64,000 nt of DNA from Streptomyces sp. MNU76. GTDB taxonomy: Bacteria; Actinomycetota; Actinomycetes; Streptomycetales; Streptomycetaceae. The stretch covers positions 248,001 to 312,000 of the forward strand of contig NZ_JAJKLK010000009.1 in the NCBI RefSeq assembly GCF_020982545.1, read 5' to 3'. Below the pieces are notes generated by a model. That model was not told where the DNA came from. It did no database searches and saw only the letters and a list, made by a program, of their open reading frames with translations. Of this stretch, positions 44,178-52,036 are shown piece after piece. How positions within the stretch are numbered: position 1 is the stretch's first letter; every line of letters starts with the position of its first letter. A program made the translations under genes and the position numbers.

Positions 44178-45130
44178 GCCGTCGGGACGAGCGGGACGAG
44201 CGGGACGACGCACCGGCGGGCGCCATGTACCGCATCGACGACCTGGCACACCACAGCGGCGTCACGGTCCGCACGATCCGCGCCTACCAGGACCGCGGAC
44301 TCCTCCCGAGCCCCGAGCGGCGCGGCCGCGCCAACGTGTACTCCGACGCGCACCTGACCAGGCTGCGCCAGATCGCCGACCTCCTCGACCGCGGCTACAC
44401 CCTCGCCTCCATCAAGGAGCTCCTGGAGGCGGGGGACACGGGCCGCGGTCTCGGCGGGGTCCTCGGCCTGGCCGCGGAGGTCGAGGGAGCGTGGACCGAC
44501 GAGAGGGCCGTACGGATCTCGCGGACCGAGTTGATCGAACGGTTCGGCGGCACTCCCGACGAGACGGCGGTGGCGGACGCCGTCGACCTGGGTGTACTGG
44601 TGCCGGTTCCGGACGACGAGGACCTGTTCCTCGTGCCGAGCCCCCAAGAGCTGTCCGTGGCTGCCGAGTTGCACGCGGCCGGGGTGCCGCTGTCCGCGAT
44701 CGCCGGTCATCTACGGGAGTTGAGGGGTCAGGTCGAGCACATCGCCACGCGTTTCCTGGAGTTCACCACCGAGCATGTGTTCGCCCTCTCTCTCGGGCAG
44801 CACCGGCCACCGACCGAGGCCGACGCGGTCGAGGCGGCCGCGCTCGTGCGGCGGCTGAGGCCGCTCGCGCGGCAGACGGTGGACGCCGAACTCGCACGCG
44901 CGATGCGGCTGTTCGCCACCCGCCGACTGCGCCGTCATCTCGGCTCCGACGCGCGGGCCGAACCCGAGGAAGAGTCGCGTTCCGTGCTCATCGCGGCGTC
45001 CACGATACGAGCGGTGGAGAAGCTGGTTGGTCCGGAGCAGGTGTCCACCTTCGTCACAGCCGCCGCCGAACGCGAGGTGCAGTCGCGCGCTTTGGACGCT
45101 CTTGCCGCAAATACGGAAGAAATTAGATAA
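44174..45130 (+). CDS. MerR-family regulator coupled to the fusion enzyme
   Basis: The 318-aa product begins with an RDERDERDD repeat, then a MerR winged HTH (about 18-88: YRIDDLAHHSGVTVRTIRAYQDRGLLP). The long C-terminal part (100-318) is not a metal-binding MerR loop; it resembles the larger MerR regulators with helical effector domains. The GTG at 44174 overlaps the stop of the fusion gene. It likely controls its own operon, but no operator is obvious. Confidence 0.88.
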   Translation: MSRRDERDERDDAPAGAMYRIDDLAHHSGVTVRTIRAYQDRGLLPSPERRGRANVYSDAHLTRLRQIADLLDRGYTLASIKELLEAGDTGRGLGGVLGLAAEVEGAWTDERAVRISRTELIERFGGTPDETAVADAVDLGVLVPVPDDEDLFLVPSPQELSVAAELHAAGVPLSAIAGHLRELRGQVEHIATRFLEFTTEHVFALSLGQHRPPTEADAVEAAALVRRLRPLARQTVDAELARAMRLFATRRLRRHLGSDARAEPEEESRSVLIAASTIRAVEKLVGPEQVSTFVTAAAEREVQSRALDALAANTEEIR

Positions 45131-45161
45131 ATTGATCAATAACCATGAATCTGACAGGTCG

Positions 45162-45215
45162 TTGTCCACAGAATCTTCAATTCCCCTGTGGATAACTACA
45201 CTTGGCTGTGGATCA
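45162..45215. promoter_or_regulatory. Cluster of three DnaA-box-like sequences
   Basis: TTGTCCACA (45162-45170, plus), TGTGGATAA (45187-45195, i.e. TTATCCACA on minus) and TGTGGATCA (45207-45215) fall in 54 nt, in an AT-rich stretch between the MerR and kptA genes. They may bind DnaA for titration or promoter control. Confidence 0.65.
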
Positions 45216-45271
45216 AACATCCGCGGCAAAATCAAGTGCGTGACGCGCATCTCGCCGGGCACGCTGGCGAG

Positions 45272-45820
45272 ATGAACGAACGACGTACCGTGAGAGTGTC
45301 GAAGTACCTCTCGAAGCACCTGAGACACCAGCCGGAGCGGATCGGGCTCACGCTCGACGAGGGCGGCTGGGTCGGGATCGACACCCTCATGGCGGCGGCC
45401 GCCGCCCACGGCTTCCCCTTCACCAGGGCCGAGCTCGACCATGTGGTCGAGGTCAACGACAAGCGACGCTTCGCGGTCGACGGCGACCGGATCCGCGCCA
45501 ACCAGGGCCACACCGTCGAGGTCGACCTGGGCCTGTCCCCGGCCACCCCGCCCGCGTACCTCTACCACGGGACCGTCGCGGCCTACCTGGGCGCGATCCG
45601 CGCCGAGGGACTGCGCGCCATGAACCGGCACGACGTGCACCTCTCACCCGACCGCGAGACCGCCACCCGTGTCGGCGCCCGCCGGGGCCGCCCCGTCGTG
45701 CTGTCGGTGGACGCGGGCGCCATGCACCGCGACGGCCACGTCTTCCGTGTCAGCGACAACGGGGTGTGGCTGACCGAGACGGTTCCGCCCCGGTACCTGC
45801 GGTTTCCCGAGTCGCACTGA
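45272..45820 (+). CDS. kptA: RNA 2'-phosphotransferase (Tpt1/KptA)
   Basis: The 182-aa enzyme transfers a 2'-phosphate from RNA to NAD, forming ADP-ribose 1'',2''-cyclic phosphate. Family motifs are present: VSKYLSKHLRHQP near 9-21, FAVDGDRIRANQGH near 65-78, YLYHGT near 97-102 and VHLSPDRETATRVGARRGRP near 120-140. The ATG at 45272 is preceded by a weak GGCGAG. It follows the DnaA-box cluster. Confidence 0.92.
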   Translation: MNERRTVRVSKYLSKHLRHQPERIGLTLDEGGWVGIDTLMAAAAAHGFPFTRAELDHVVEVNDKRRFAVDGDRIRANQGHTVEVDLGLSPATPPAYLYHGTVAAYLGAIRAEGLRAMNRHDVHLSPDRETATRVGARRGRPVVLSVDAGAMHRDGHVFRVSDNGVWLTETVPPRYLRFPESH

Positions 45821-45857
45821 GCGCAACCACACCACGGGGGCCTTTACGCTCGGGGGT

Positions 45858-45956
45858 ATGAGTCTGCGTCTGAACACCGTGATCCTGCCGTGCCCACCCT
45901 GACCGCGGCGGCCGCCGTCACCGACCGCGCATCCGCCTCGGCACGCTCGTGACCTC
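45858..45956 (+). pseudogene. 5' piece of disrupted LLM-class oxidoreductase gene
   Basis: The start MSLRLNTVILP is that of F420/FMN luciferase-like (LLM) oxidoreductases. An internal deletion then joins it to PTLTAAAAVTDR, and a further frameshift leads to IRLGTLVTS, where it stops at 45956. The continuation PNFRHPV of the same gene resumes 6.7 kb away at 52641. Compare the intact homologue at 46120-47022. Confidence 0.82.
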
Positions 45957-46119
45957 AGCCAAGGCTTTTTCACGCATCACGTCCTGACCTGCGACAACGC
46001 GGCCGGGATGCTGAGGACATGTTCGCAGGGCTGACCACCTGGCAAACGCTGTGGTGAGCAGATGGGCAGACTCCCCTCGGCCCCCAGCCCCTCGGCCCTT
46101 GTAGAAGGCCAATGACCAC

Positions 46120-47022
46120 TCAGCGCAGCTGGGCCTGCGCTTCCATAGCGATCTGCTCGAAGACCTTCTCATCCGCGGCGAAGTCCGAGTCGGGGATCGG
46201 CCAGTGCAGCACGATCTCGGTGAACCCCAGCTCCCGGTGTCGGCCCGCGAAGTCCACGAACGCGTCCAGGGACTCCAGCGGACGGCCACGGTCCGGTGTG
46301 AAACCGGTGAGCAGGACCTTGCCGAGCTCGGCCACATCGCGGCCGATCTCGGCGCACGCGTCGGCCAGTTTCTCGACCTGTCCGCGAATAGCCCGAACCG
46401 ACTGCTCGGGGGTGCCCGACTCGAACAGCTTGGGGTCGCCGGTGGTCACCCACGCCTGCCCGTACCGCGCGGCGAGGCGGAGCCCGCGCGGCCCGGTCGC
46501 GGCCACCATGAAGGGCAACCGGGGGCGCTGCACACAGCCCGGGATGTTGCGCGCCTCGTGCGCCGAGTAGAAGTCGCCGTCGTACGACACCGAGTCCTCG
46601 GTCAGTAGCCGGTCCAGAAGCTGGACGAACTCGGCGAACCGGTCGGCACGCTCGCGCGGCGACCACGGCTCCTGCCCGAGCACGGTGGCGTCGAACCCGG
46701 AGCCGCCCGCACCGACACCCAGCGTGAACCGGCCGCCGGAGATGTCATCAAGGGAGATGAGCTCCTTGGCGTACGGCACTGGATGCCGGAAATTAGGCGA
46801 TGTGACGAGGGTCCCCATACGCATGCGCCGGGTGACGGCCGCTGCGGCAGTCAGGGTCGGGACGGCCCCGAACCAGGGCCCGTCACGGAAGCTCCGCCAG
46901 GACAGGTGGTCGTAGGTGTACGCGGTGTGGAAGCCGAGTTCCTCTGCGCGCTGCCAGGCCGCACGCCCCCCCTCGTGCCATCGGCGGTACGGAAGGATCA
47001 CGGTACTCAGGCGCAGTTTCAT
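46120..47022 (-). CDS. LLM-class F420/FMN-dependent oxidoreductase, intact homologue of the split gene
   Basis: The 300-aa TIM-barrel oxidoreductase begins MKLRLSTVILPYRRWHEGG, with AYTYDHLSW near 36, GTLVTSPNFRHPVPYAKEL near 72, LGVGAGGSGFDA near 101, MVAATGPRGLRLAARYGQAW near 173 and HWPIPDSDFAADEKVF near 271. It lies inside the insertion, opposite in strand to the split gene, and is similar along its whole length to both pieces, so it could substitute for the lost function. The ATG at 47022 is at the conserved start. Confidence 0.9.
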   Translation of the reverse strand: MKLRLSTVILPYRRWHEGGRAAWQRAEELGFHTAYTYDHLSWRSFRDGPWFGAVPTLTAAAAVTRRMRMGTLVTSPNFRHPVPYAKELISLDDISGGRFTLGVGAGGSGFDATVLGQEPWSPRERADRFAEFVQLLDRLLTEDSVSYDGDFYSAHEARNIPGCVQRPRLPFMVAATGPRGLRLAARYGQAWVTTGDPKLFESGTPEQSVRAIRGQVEKLADACAEIGRDVAELGKVLLTGFTPDRGRPLESLDAFVDFAGRHRELGFTEIVLHWPIPDSDFAADEKVFEQIAMEAQAQLR

Positions 47023-47286
47023 GCCTCAGAGCCTACGGCGGTACTCGATGTCCGCTGGACGCCTGTCACTCTGTGTGGCTCCTGCATCCGGCCTGCCGGC
47101 TCTGCATCAGGGACGCCCAACCGGGAACCACGCAGCCCCGCAGCGGTCGTCATGCCGTCGATGGGGGCGATCACCGCCAGGTTCTCACGGCATGGTTTCC
47201 CCATCACGCCCGATCCGTCAGTTCCGCTGCGTACATGTGCGACAGCGGCTGCGGTCCCACGTACTGCTGACGACACGCTTCCCCGC

Positions 47287-48216
47287 TCAGATGCCGATGA
47301 GCCGGACGCGGTCGCCGCACAGCCGCGCCATATCGTCCACGTCGGACGTCAGGACGGCCACCGGTCCGGGCTGGCGCAGTGCCACCTCAGCAACAGTCGC
47401 GTCGATCGCGTACTTGTGGCCATGCAGTCCCGCGACCTTGAGCAGTTCCACGGCCGCCTTCGCCGCATTCTCTTGACGGTGACGGTAGTAGGCGTTGAGG
47501 AGGTCCTCGGCTGCGGTAGGCGGAAGGACCAGTTCGTCGCTGCCGCAGTAGTCGACGAACGCGGCCCGGTCCTCCCGCATCTGCTGCCAGCCCTGCTCGA
47601 TCTTCACGGGGTTGCGGAAGACCAGTTCGGGCCGGCTGGTGGCCAGACGGAGAGCGGCCTGGGCGATGTCGGTGGCACTGGACTTGGGGTAGCTCGACAT
47701 CGCCCCGGACACCAGCCACGCCCCGCCAGCCGAGTGGACGGGTACCAGGCAGGTGTGCAGGAAGCTCCCCTTGGACATTCCACGGAACGCCACCCGCCCC
47801 ACATTGGAGTACGTGCGGTACTCCAGGTCGTCGACCAGGTTCAGCAGGACGACGGCATCCCCTTCCTTACGCTGGATCTCAAAGATGCCCTCCACCGCGT
47901 CCCGCCAGCCGAGCAGCATCTCCCGGTCGACCGCGGTCAAGTCCTTCCGCCTGGCGACGAATCGGTCCACCACGGTCGAACCGTCCAGCAGGCGGTACCG
48001 CAGCAGGAAGTGGTCGATGACCCGGATCGCCTCGCCCTCGTCCAGCTGCCGCTCAGGCCCAGCGGCCTCCAGCAGGAGGGGCGTCAACCACCGGTCGAAG
48101 CGGGCGCTCCGCCCGAAGGTCACCAACTGCCCCTTCAACTCGGCACTGCGCTCGATGAGATCCGTCAGCGACGGTTCGCCGCCGCCCTGATGCGTGCCCT
48201 GTACGGCGTCAGCCAC
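47287..48216 (-). pseudogene. Chimera: 5' part of 401-aa unknown gene joined to PIN-toxin 3' remnant
   Basis: From GTG 48216 the first 250 residues are identical to the full gene at 50831-52036 (LTDLIERSAELKGQLVTFGR; FRNPVKIEQGWQQM; LNAYYRHRQE). At 47470 the sequence switches to AAKAAVELLKVAGLHGHKYA, then IDATVAEVALRQ and VAVLTSDVDDMARLCGD, the C-terminal half of a VapC/PIN ribonuclease with its TSDVDDM acidic motif. The frame is open, so a 309-aa hybrid could be made, but neither partner is complete. Confidence 0.75.
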
Positions 48217-48721
48217 GTTCAGCTCTCCCAGACCAGCCGGTTCCGCGTGGAGTGTGAAGTGCCCGACTTCAACCGGCCCAGTGACGGTACGCCTCGATCC
48301 ACTCCGCGCCCTCGGGCGCCGGACCGGACAACGGCAGCTCCAGGATTCCGATCGACTGCCGCACGCCGCCGCGAGAGCACAGAGCGACGATCCGTCCGTC
48401 CGGCATGAGGTCAATGCCGTCCACGGTTACCTCGACGCCGAGAACCGCGGTGGTGAAGGGCAGGCCAAGGTGCTCCTCAAGCATGGTGAACAGACCCGTC
48501 AGCTGCTCATCCTCGTTGTAGGCGTCTACAGTCGCCTCTTCGATCATGGCCTCAAGCTCGACCGTGTCCAACCCGCCCATGGGGCAACACTAGCGACCCT
48601 CAGGGTGACACCGGGCGGCCATGACACTGCTGGTATCCCACCTCCGGGACGACGAGAACGGATCGGTGGCCCGCGACACCGGCCGACACCGCCCCTCTCG
48701 CGGCATCCATGACGGTCTGGG
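47470..48721. repeat. 1.25-kb direct repeat, copy 1
   Basis: Apparently identical to 51290-52541 (constant offset 3820). It covers the 5' part of the 401-aa gene, the whole CcbP-like gene and 140 nt beyond. Encoded peptides in all frames are the same in both copies, so divergence is minimal and duplication recent. Confidence 0.92.
48269..48580 (-). CDS. CcbP-like calcium-binding protein, copy 1
   Basis: The 103-aa acidic protein resembles CcbP (calcium-binding protein of cyanobacteria and actinobacteria): ELEAMIEEATVDAYNEDEQL near 9-28, TGLFTMLEEHLGLPF near 28-42, GVEVTVDGIDL near 47 and a C-terminal EGAEWIEAYRHW. It is identical to the copy at 52089-52400. It precedes the 401-aa-type gene by about 50 nt in both copies, suggesting a two-gene unit. 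The ATG at 48580 has no strong RBS. The calcium role is known only for relatives. Confidence 0.75.
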   Translation of the reverse strand: MGGLDTVELEAMIEEATVDAYNEDEQLTGLFTMLEEHLGLPFTTAVLGVEVTVDGIDLMPDGRIVALCSRGGVRQSIGILELPLSGPAPEGAEWIEAYRHWAG

Positions 48722-48875
48722 AGCAGCGCTCACCGACCTGACCGAGACATGACCGCGACCCTGAGCCTTCAGAGTGACCATCCAGAACAGGAAGCCGGAA
48801 AGGCACAAGTTCACGTCAGTCAAGGCTTTTTCACCTATCGCGACGTGACCTGCAGGTTCCCGCGCAGGGTGATCG

Positions 48876-49640
48876 TCATGGCGGCGAGAGGAACGCGTAG
48901 GCGGACTGGCCGTCAGCCATGGCGGTGTCCTCTCGCAGCGCGCGCCAGGCAGGGTGTTGTGGATCATGCAGTGCCTCGGCCAGAGCCAGCTTCTTTCTGT
49001 CCGACTTCTCCAGCTGGTCTCGCAACTCGAGTGGGTTCATCGGCAGGGACAGAAGGAAAGCCAGGTCCCGATAGTGCCGATCGGGTGGGGTGATCTTGAT
49101 GCTCAGCGCAGCAGACTTGGCAACGATCGCTCCAAGCAGGCTCGGCCGGCGGATAGTCCCGATGCGCTCGCCGAGTCTCACCGGAATGGATTCGGTTCGC
49201 TGTGCGGCCTGCCGACCGCCGGGAACCTCCAGGGTCCGTCCTGGAGGGGTGGTCGTGAGGTCTGCACGCGGTCCCATATTGTCAGGGGCCAGCACATCCA
49301 CCTTCAGTGTCCCCTCGGCGGTATCTCGCTGGTATCGGTGCAACAGGTTTCCCTGCGGTGACATGCCCGCAGGGACGAACCCCAACTCGCCCAGGGCGGC
49401 TACCAAACGGCGCAGGCTCTGCTGATCGGACAGCACATCCGCCAGAACATCCAGATCGACGCTGGCCGCAGGTGGGGTTCGACCGTGCTCCAGGCCATGC
49501 AGCAAGACCATCTGGCCGCCAATGAGGGACCACGCCGTCCCTACTCTTTCCGACAAGTCCAGCAGGACATTCCAAAGGTCCACCAGCGGCTTGGTCATGA
49601 GGTCGGACTCGATCACGACAGCCGCTCTTGAGCTGGTCAT
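48876..49640 (-). CDS. Nucleotidyltransferase toxin, AbiEii-like (type IV TA)
   Basis: The 254-aa product has the nucleotidyltransferase signature AWSLIGGQMVLLHGLEHGR near 36-54 and SVDLDVLAD near 60 (paired Asp), followed by LKVDVLAPDNMG near 112 (third Asp). The C-terminal half is helical. AbiEii-type enzymes transfer nucleotides to tRNA and block growth or phage. The ATG at 49640 overlaps the stop of the upstream HTH gene by 4 nt (ATGA), the usual antitoxin-first order. Confidence 0.75.
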   Translation of the reverse strand: MTSSRAAVVIESDLMTKPLVDLWNVLLDLSERVGTAWSLIGGQMVLLHGLEHGRTPPAASVDLDVLADVLSDQQSLRRLVAALGELGFVPAGMSPQGNLLHRYQRDTAEGTLKVDVLAPDNMGPRADLTTTPPGRTLEVPGGRQAAQRTESIPVRLGERIGTIRRPSLLGAIVAKSAALSIKITPPDRHYRDLAFLLSLPMNPLELRDQLEKSDRKKLALAEALHDPQHPAWRALREDTAMADGQSAYAFLSPP

Positions 49641-50383
49641 TCGGCCTCCCGCCGCTTGTGCAGGAGAGCGGCTCCGAGGTGCCGTAGCAGGTCGGCGGCG
49701 GCGGTGTCAGCACGATCTTCCTGAATATCCAACAGGTCGGCCGCCACCACAGAGACTGGCGCATCGCGGCCTTCGGCCGACGTGTCAGGGCCGGATCTAA
49801 GGAACGGCCAGACCTCACTCGGGGGGATGCGTACCAGCAGGTTGCCCCGCGTGCTGTCGCGCACCAGTCCGAACCCTGCCTCCAGCTTTCCGACTCGATC
49901 AGGATGGACATAGATCTCAGCCCTGCCTGGTGCTACGTAGTCGGCTCCTACGTGTGTGGCTGCGCTTGTCCCGCCACGGACCACGTCCGGATCAGCCAGC
50001 AGGGTAGGCAACAAGCCGCCGTGTACCCGGTACCGTCGGCACACGGCTCTGGCGCGCACCAATTCACCAAGGCGTACGACAGAAAGCGCGTCGTGCGCGG
50101 TCATGTTCCTCAGCCGCCTCGTGATTCTTGACCATTCGGCATCCGACAGCCCCGAGGTTCGCTGTCCGCTCAGTGCGGCCAGCAGACCCCACGCGTTGCG
50201 CGCAGAAAGCGAACGACCCCCTGCACTGCCGCGCTCATTCCGCTGCCGAGCACTGTGACCGTCGACCAGCCATCGCCCCCCGACCTGCTGACCCTCCAGA
50301 ACCCCGGCTCGCAGGAGCTGACGAACACGGGAGTCGTCGATGCCGAGAATGGTTGCGGCCTGTTTCACCGAGAGCAGTTCCAT
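49637..50383 (-). CDS. HTH (excisionase/MerR-type) antitoxin partner
   Basis: The 248-aa product begins MELLSVKQAATILGIDDSRV, a MerR/excisionase-like winged HTH (about 1-45 with GRWLVDGHS). A helical middle follows, then a C-terminal domain with YVAPGRAEIYVHPDRVGKLE near 155-175. The start 50383 is chosen because AGGAGGA lies 4-5 nt before it; the ATG at 50386 is too close to the RBS. It is coupled to the toxin gene. Two direct repeats just upstream probably serve as its operator. Confidence 0.75.
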   Translation of the reverse strand: MELLSVKQAATILGIDDSRVRQLLRAGVLEGQQVGGRWLVDGHSARQRNERGSAGGRSLSARNAWGLLAALSGQRTSGLSDAEWSRITRRLRNMTAHDALSVVRLGELVRARAVCRRYRVHGGLLPTLLADPDVVRGGTSAATHVGADYVAPGRAEIYVHPDRVGKLEAGFGLVRDSTRGNLLVRIPPSEVWPFLRSGPDTSAEGRDAPVSVVAADLLDIQEDRADTAAADLLRHLGAALLHKRREAE

Positions 50384-50401
50384 CATTCCTCCTGCGCCTT
50401 C

Positions 50402-50489
50402 CCTCCCGAAATCAGGAGAGAAGACGCAACCAGAATCCATCAGAACACATCTTGCGTCAAGCCTCCCGGATACAGGATAGAAGTCGCAA
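50402..50489. promoter_or_regulatory. Two 28-bp direct repeats upstream of TA operon
   Basis: CCTCCCG-N4-CAGGAGAGAAGACGCAA (50402-50429) recurs as CCTCCCG-N4-CAGGATAGAAGTCGCAA (50462-50489), 60 nt apart (about six turns, same face of the helix). Between them TTGCGTC (50452-50458) is the inverse of GACGCAA. This fits an autoregulatory operator for the HTH antitoxin. Confidence 0.65.
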
Positions 50490-50830
50490 GTTGACCCATT
50501 GCTCCGTGGGCACAAGATCCACTACCGCGGCCCGATCACCAGCCTCCTGCTGGATGACACCTGCCGCCGGGACAGCCAGGGTCTTGGGCCCACGCTCTCG
50601 TCCCTCGTGATCCTCAAGGCAACCGGCAAGCCCGCCGACCGGGTCTTCGGGCTGGCCAAAGGGGCACCGCTCCATCGAACGGGCGAACTGGTCCTGGGAG
50701 CGGGAGCGTGCTCGCGTCTTCGCACGCTGTAGCGAGCGCTGATCGTTGCCGATGCCACTGCCGGATCGTCGCTGACGCGGCCCCGGGGCAGCTGCGCAGT
50801 GTTGCGAGCAGTCGCTGCCGTGAATGGTGA
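50490..50830. other. Possible gene remnant between TA operon and 401-aa gene
   Basis: A plus-strand frame (50499-50732) reads ITSLLLDDTCRRDSQG, LSSLVILKATGKPADRVFGLA. The central part has a protein-like pattern reminiscent of C-termini that end in a K-x-TGKP motif, but no start or complete family fits. It may be leftover cargo. Unassigned. Confidence 0.25.
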
Positions 50831-52036
50831 CTACCGACGGCCGGTGAGGAGCACCCTGAGGCGGTCGCCGATCACGGAGACACCAGGGCGGGGCTCGTTC
50901 GCGTAGTACCAGGACTTGCGTCGGCGCAGCAGCGCCTCGCCGTGCTCACTCCAGATGAATTCGGGCTTCCGCAGCAGCTTCCGGAAGACCACGTCGACTG
51001 TCTCCGGGTTCGCGGCGGCCAGTCGGCGGATCGGGAGTGGCGCGATCGACTCCTCGCGCAGGTACGTACGCAACAGGTCCTGATGCTGCCTGCGGCCAGC
51101 GAGCACCGGGTTCGCGAAGAGCTCCCGCAGCATTCCGTAGTCCGCGTAGAAGTTGAGCCCGTCGACCTCGTCGTAGATGACGCCGATGCTGTCAGAATCC
51201 GCCAATTCTTGCGGCAGCTCGAAGAGGGGCAGGTCCAAGCCGGGTAGCCGCCTGCCTCGGGCCCGGCCGGGCTGTCGGGCGGCGGCAGCCTCTTGACGGT
51301 GACGGTAGTAGGCGTTGAGGAGGTCCTCGGCTGCGGTAGGCGGAAGGACCAGTTCGTCGCTGCCGCAGTAGTCGACGAACGCGGCCCGGTCCTCCCGCAT
51401 CTGCTGCCAGCCCTGCTCGATCTTCACGGGGTTGCGGAAGACCAGTTCGGGCCGGCTGGTGGCCAGACGGAGAGCGGCCTGGGCGATGTCGGTGGCACTG
51501 GACTTGGGGTAGCTCGACATCGCCCCGGACACCAGCCACGCCCCGCCAGCCGAGTGGACGGGTACCAGGCAGGTGTGCAGGAAGCTCCCCTTGGACATTC
51601 CACGGAACGCCACCCGCCCCACATTGGAGTACGTGCGGTACTCCAGGTCGTCGACCAGGTTCAGCAGGACGACGGCATCCCCTTCCTTACGCTGGATCTC
51701 AAAGATGCCCTCCACCGCGTCCCGCCAGCCGAGCAGCATCTCCCGGTCGACCGCGGTCAAGTCCTTCCGCCTGGCGACGAATCGGTCCACCACGGTCGAA
51801 CCGTCCAGCAGGCGGTACCGCAGCAGGAAGTGGTCGATGACCCGGATCGCCTCGCCCTCGTCCAGCTGCCGCTCAGGCCCAGCGGCCTCCAGCAGGAGGG
51901 GCGTCAACCACCGGTCGAAGCGGGCGCTCCGCCCGAAGGTCACCAACTGCCCCTTCAACTCGGCACTGCGCTCGATGAGATCCGTCAGCGACGGTTCGCC
52001 GCCGCCCTGATGCGTGCCCTGTACGGCGTCAGCCAC
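50831..52036 (-). CDS. Conserved 401-aa protein of unknown function
   Basis: From the GTG at 52036 (GGGAGAG about 8 nt upstream) the product reads VADAVQGTHQGGG, then LTDLIERSAELKGQLVTFGR near 18, MLLGWRDAVEGIFEIQRKEG near 95, LVSGAMSSYPKSS near 160, LNAYYRHRQEAAAARQPGR near 247, LDLPLFELPQELADSDSIGV near 275 and HGEALLRRRKSWYYANEPRP near 365. I recall similar proteins of unknown function in Streptomyces. No catalytic motif or membrane segment is recognised. It lies 3' of the CcbP-like gene. The incomplete copy is at 47287-48216. Confidence 0.75.
   Translation of the reverse strand: MADAVQGTHQGGGEPSLTDLIERSAELKGQLVTFGRSARFDRWLTPLLLEAAGPERQLDEGEAIRVIDHFLLRYRLLDGSTVVDRFVARRKDLTAVDREMLLGWRDAVEGIFEIQRKEGDAVVLLNLVDDLEYRTYSNVGRVAFRGMSKGSFLHTCLVPVHSAGGAWLVSGAMSSYPKSSATDIAQAALRLATSRPELVFRNPVKIEQGWQQMREDRAAFVDYCGSDELVLPPTAAEDLLNAYYRHRQEAAAARQPGRARGRRLPGLDLPLFELPQELADSDSIGVIYDEVDGLNFYADYGMLRELFANPVLAGRRQHQDLLRTYLREESIAPLPIRRLAAANPETVDVVFRKLLRKPEFIWSEHGEALLRRRKSWYYANEPRPGVSVIGDRLRVLLTGRR

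Larger units (their letters stand above)
45957..48817. mobile_element. Putative integrated element A (about 2.86 kb)
   Basis: It starts AGCCAAGGCTTTTTCAC right after the broken Ser codon of the LLM gene and ends AAGGCACAAGTTCACGTC at 48817. The same terminal words recur at the ends of element B. Cargo (all minus strand): intact LLM oxidoreductase, a chimeric gene ending in a PIN remnant, and a CcbP-like gene. No transposase, integrase or terminal inverted repeat is seen. The element status is inferred from shared ends and the precise interruption of a gene. Confidence 0.55.

Noticed and set aside
44174..45130. A plus-strand shadow frame (43957-45126) overlapping the MerR gene.
   Set aside because: Its composition is Arg-rich without motifs; the MerR HTH and coupled start are in the other frame.
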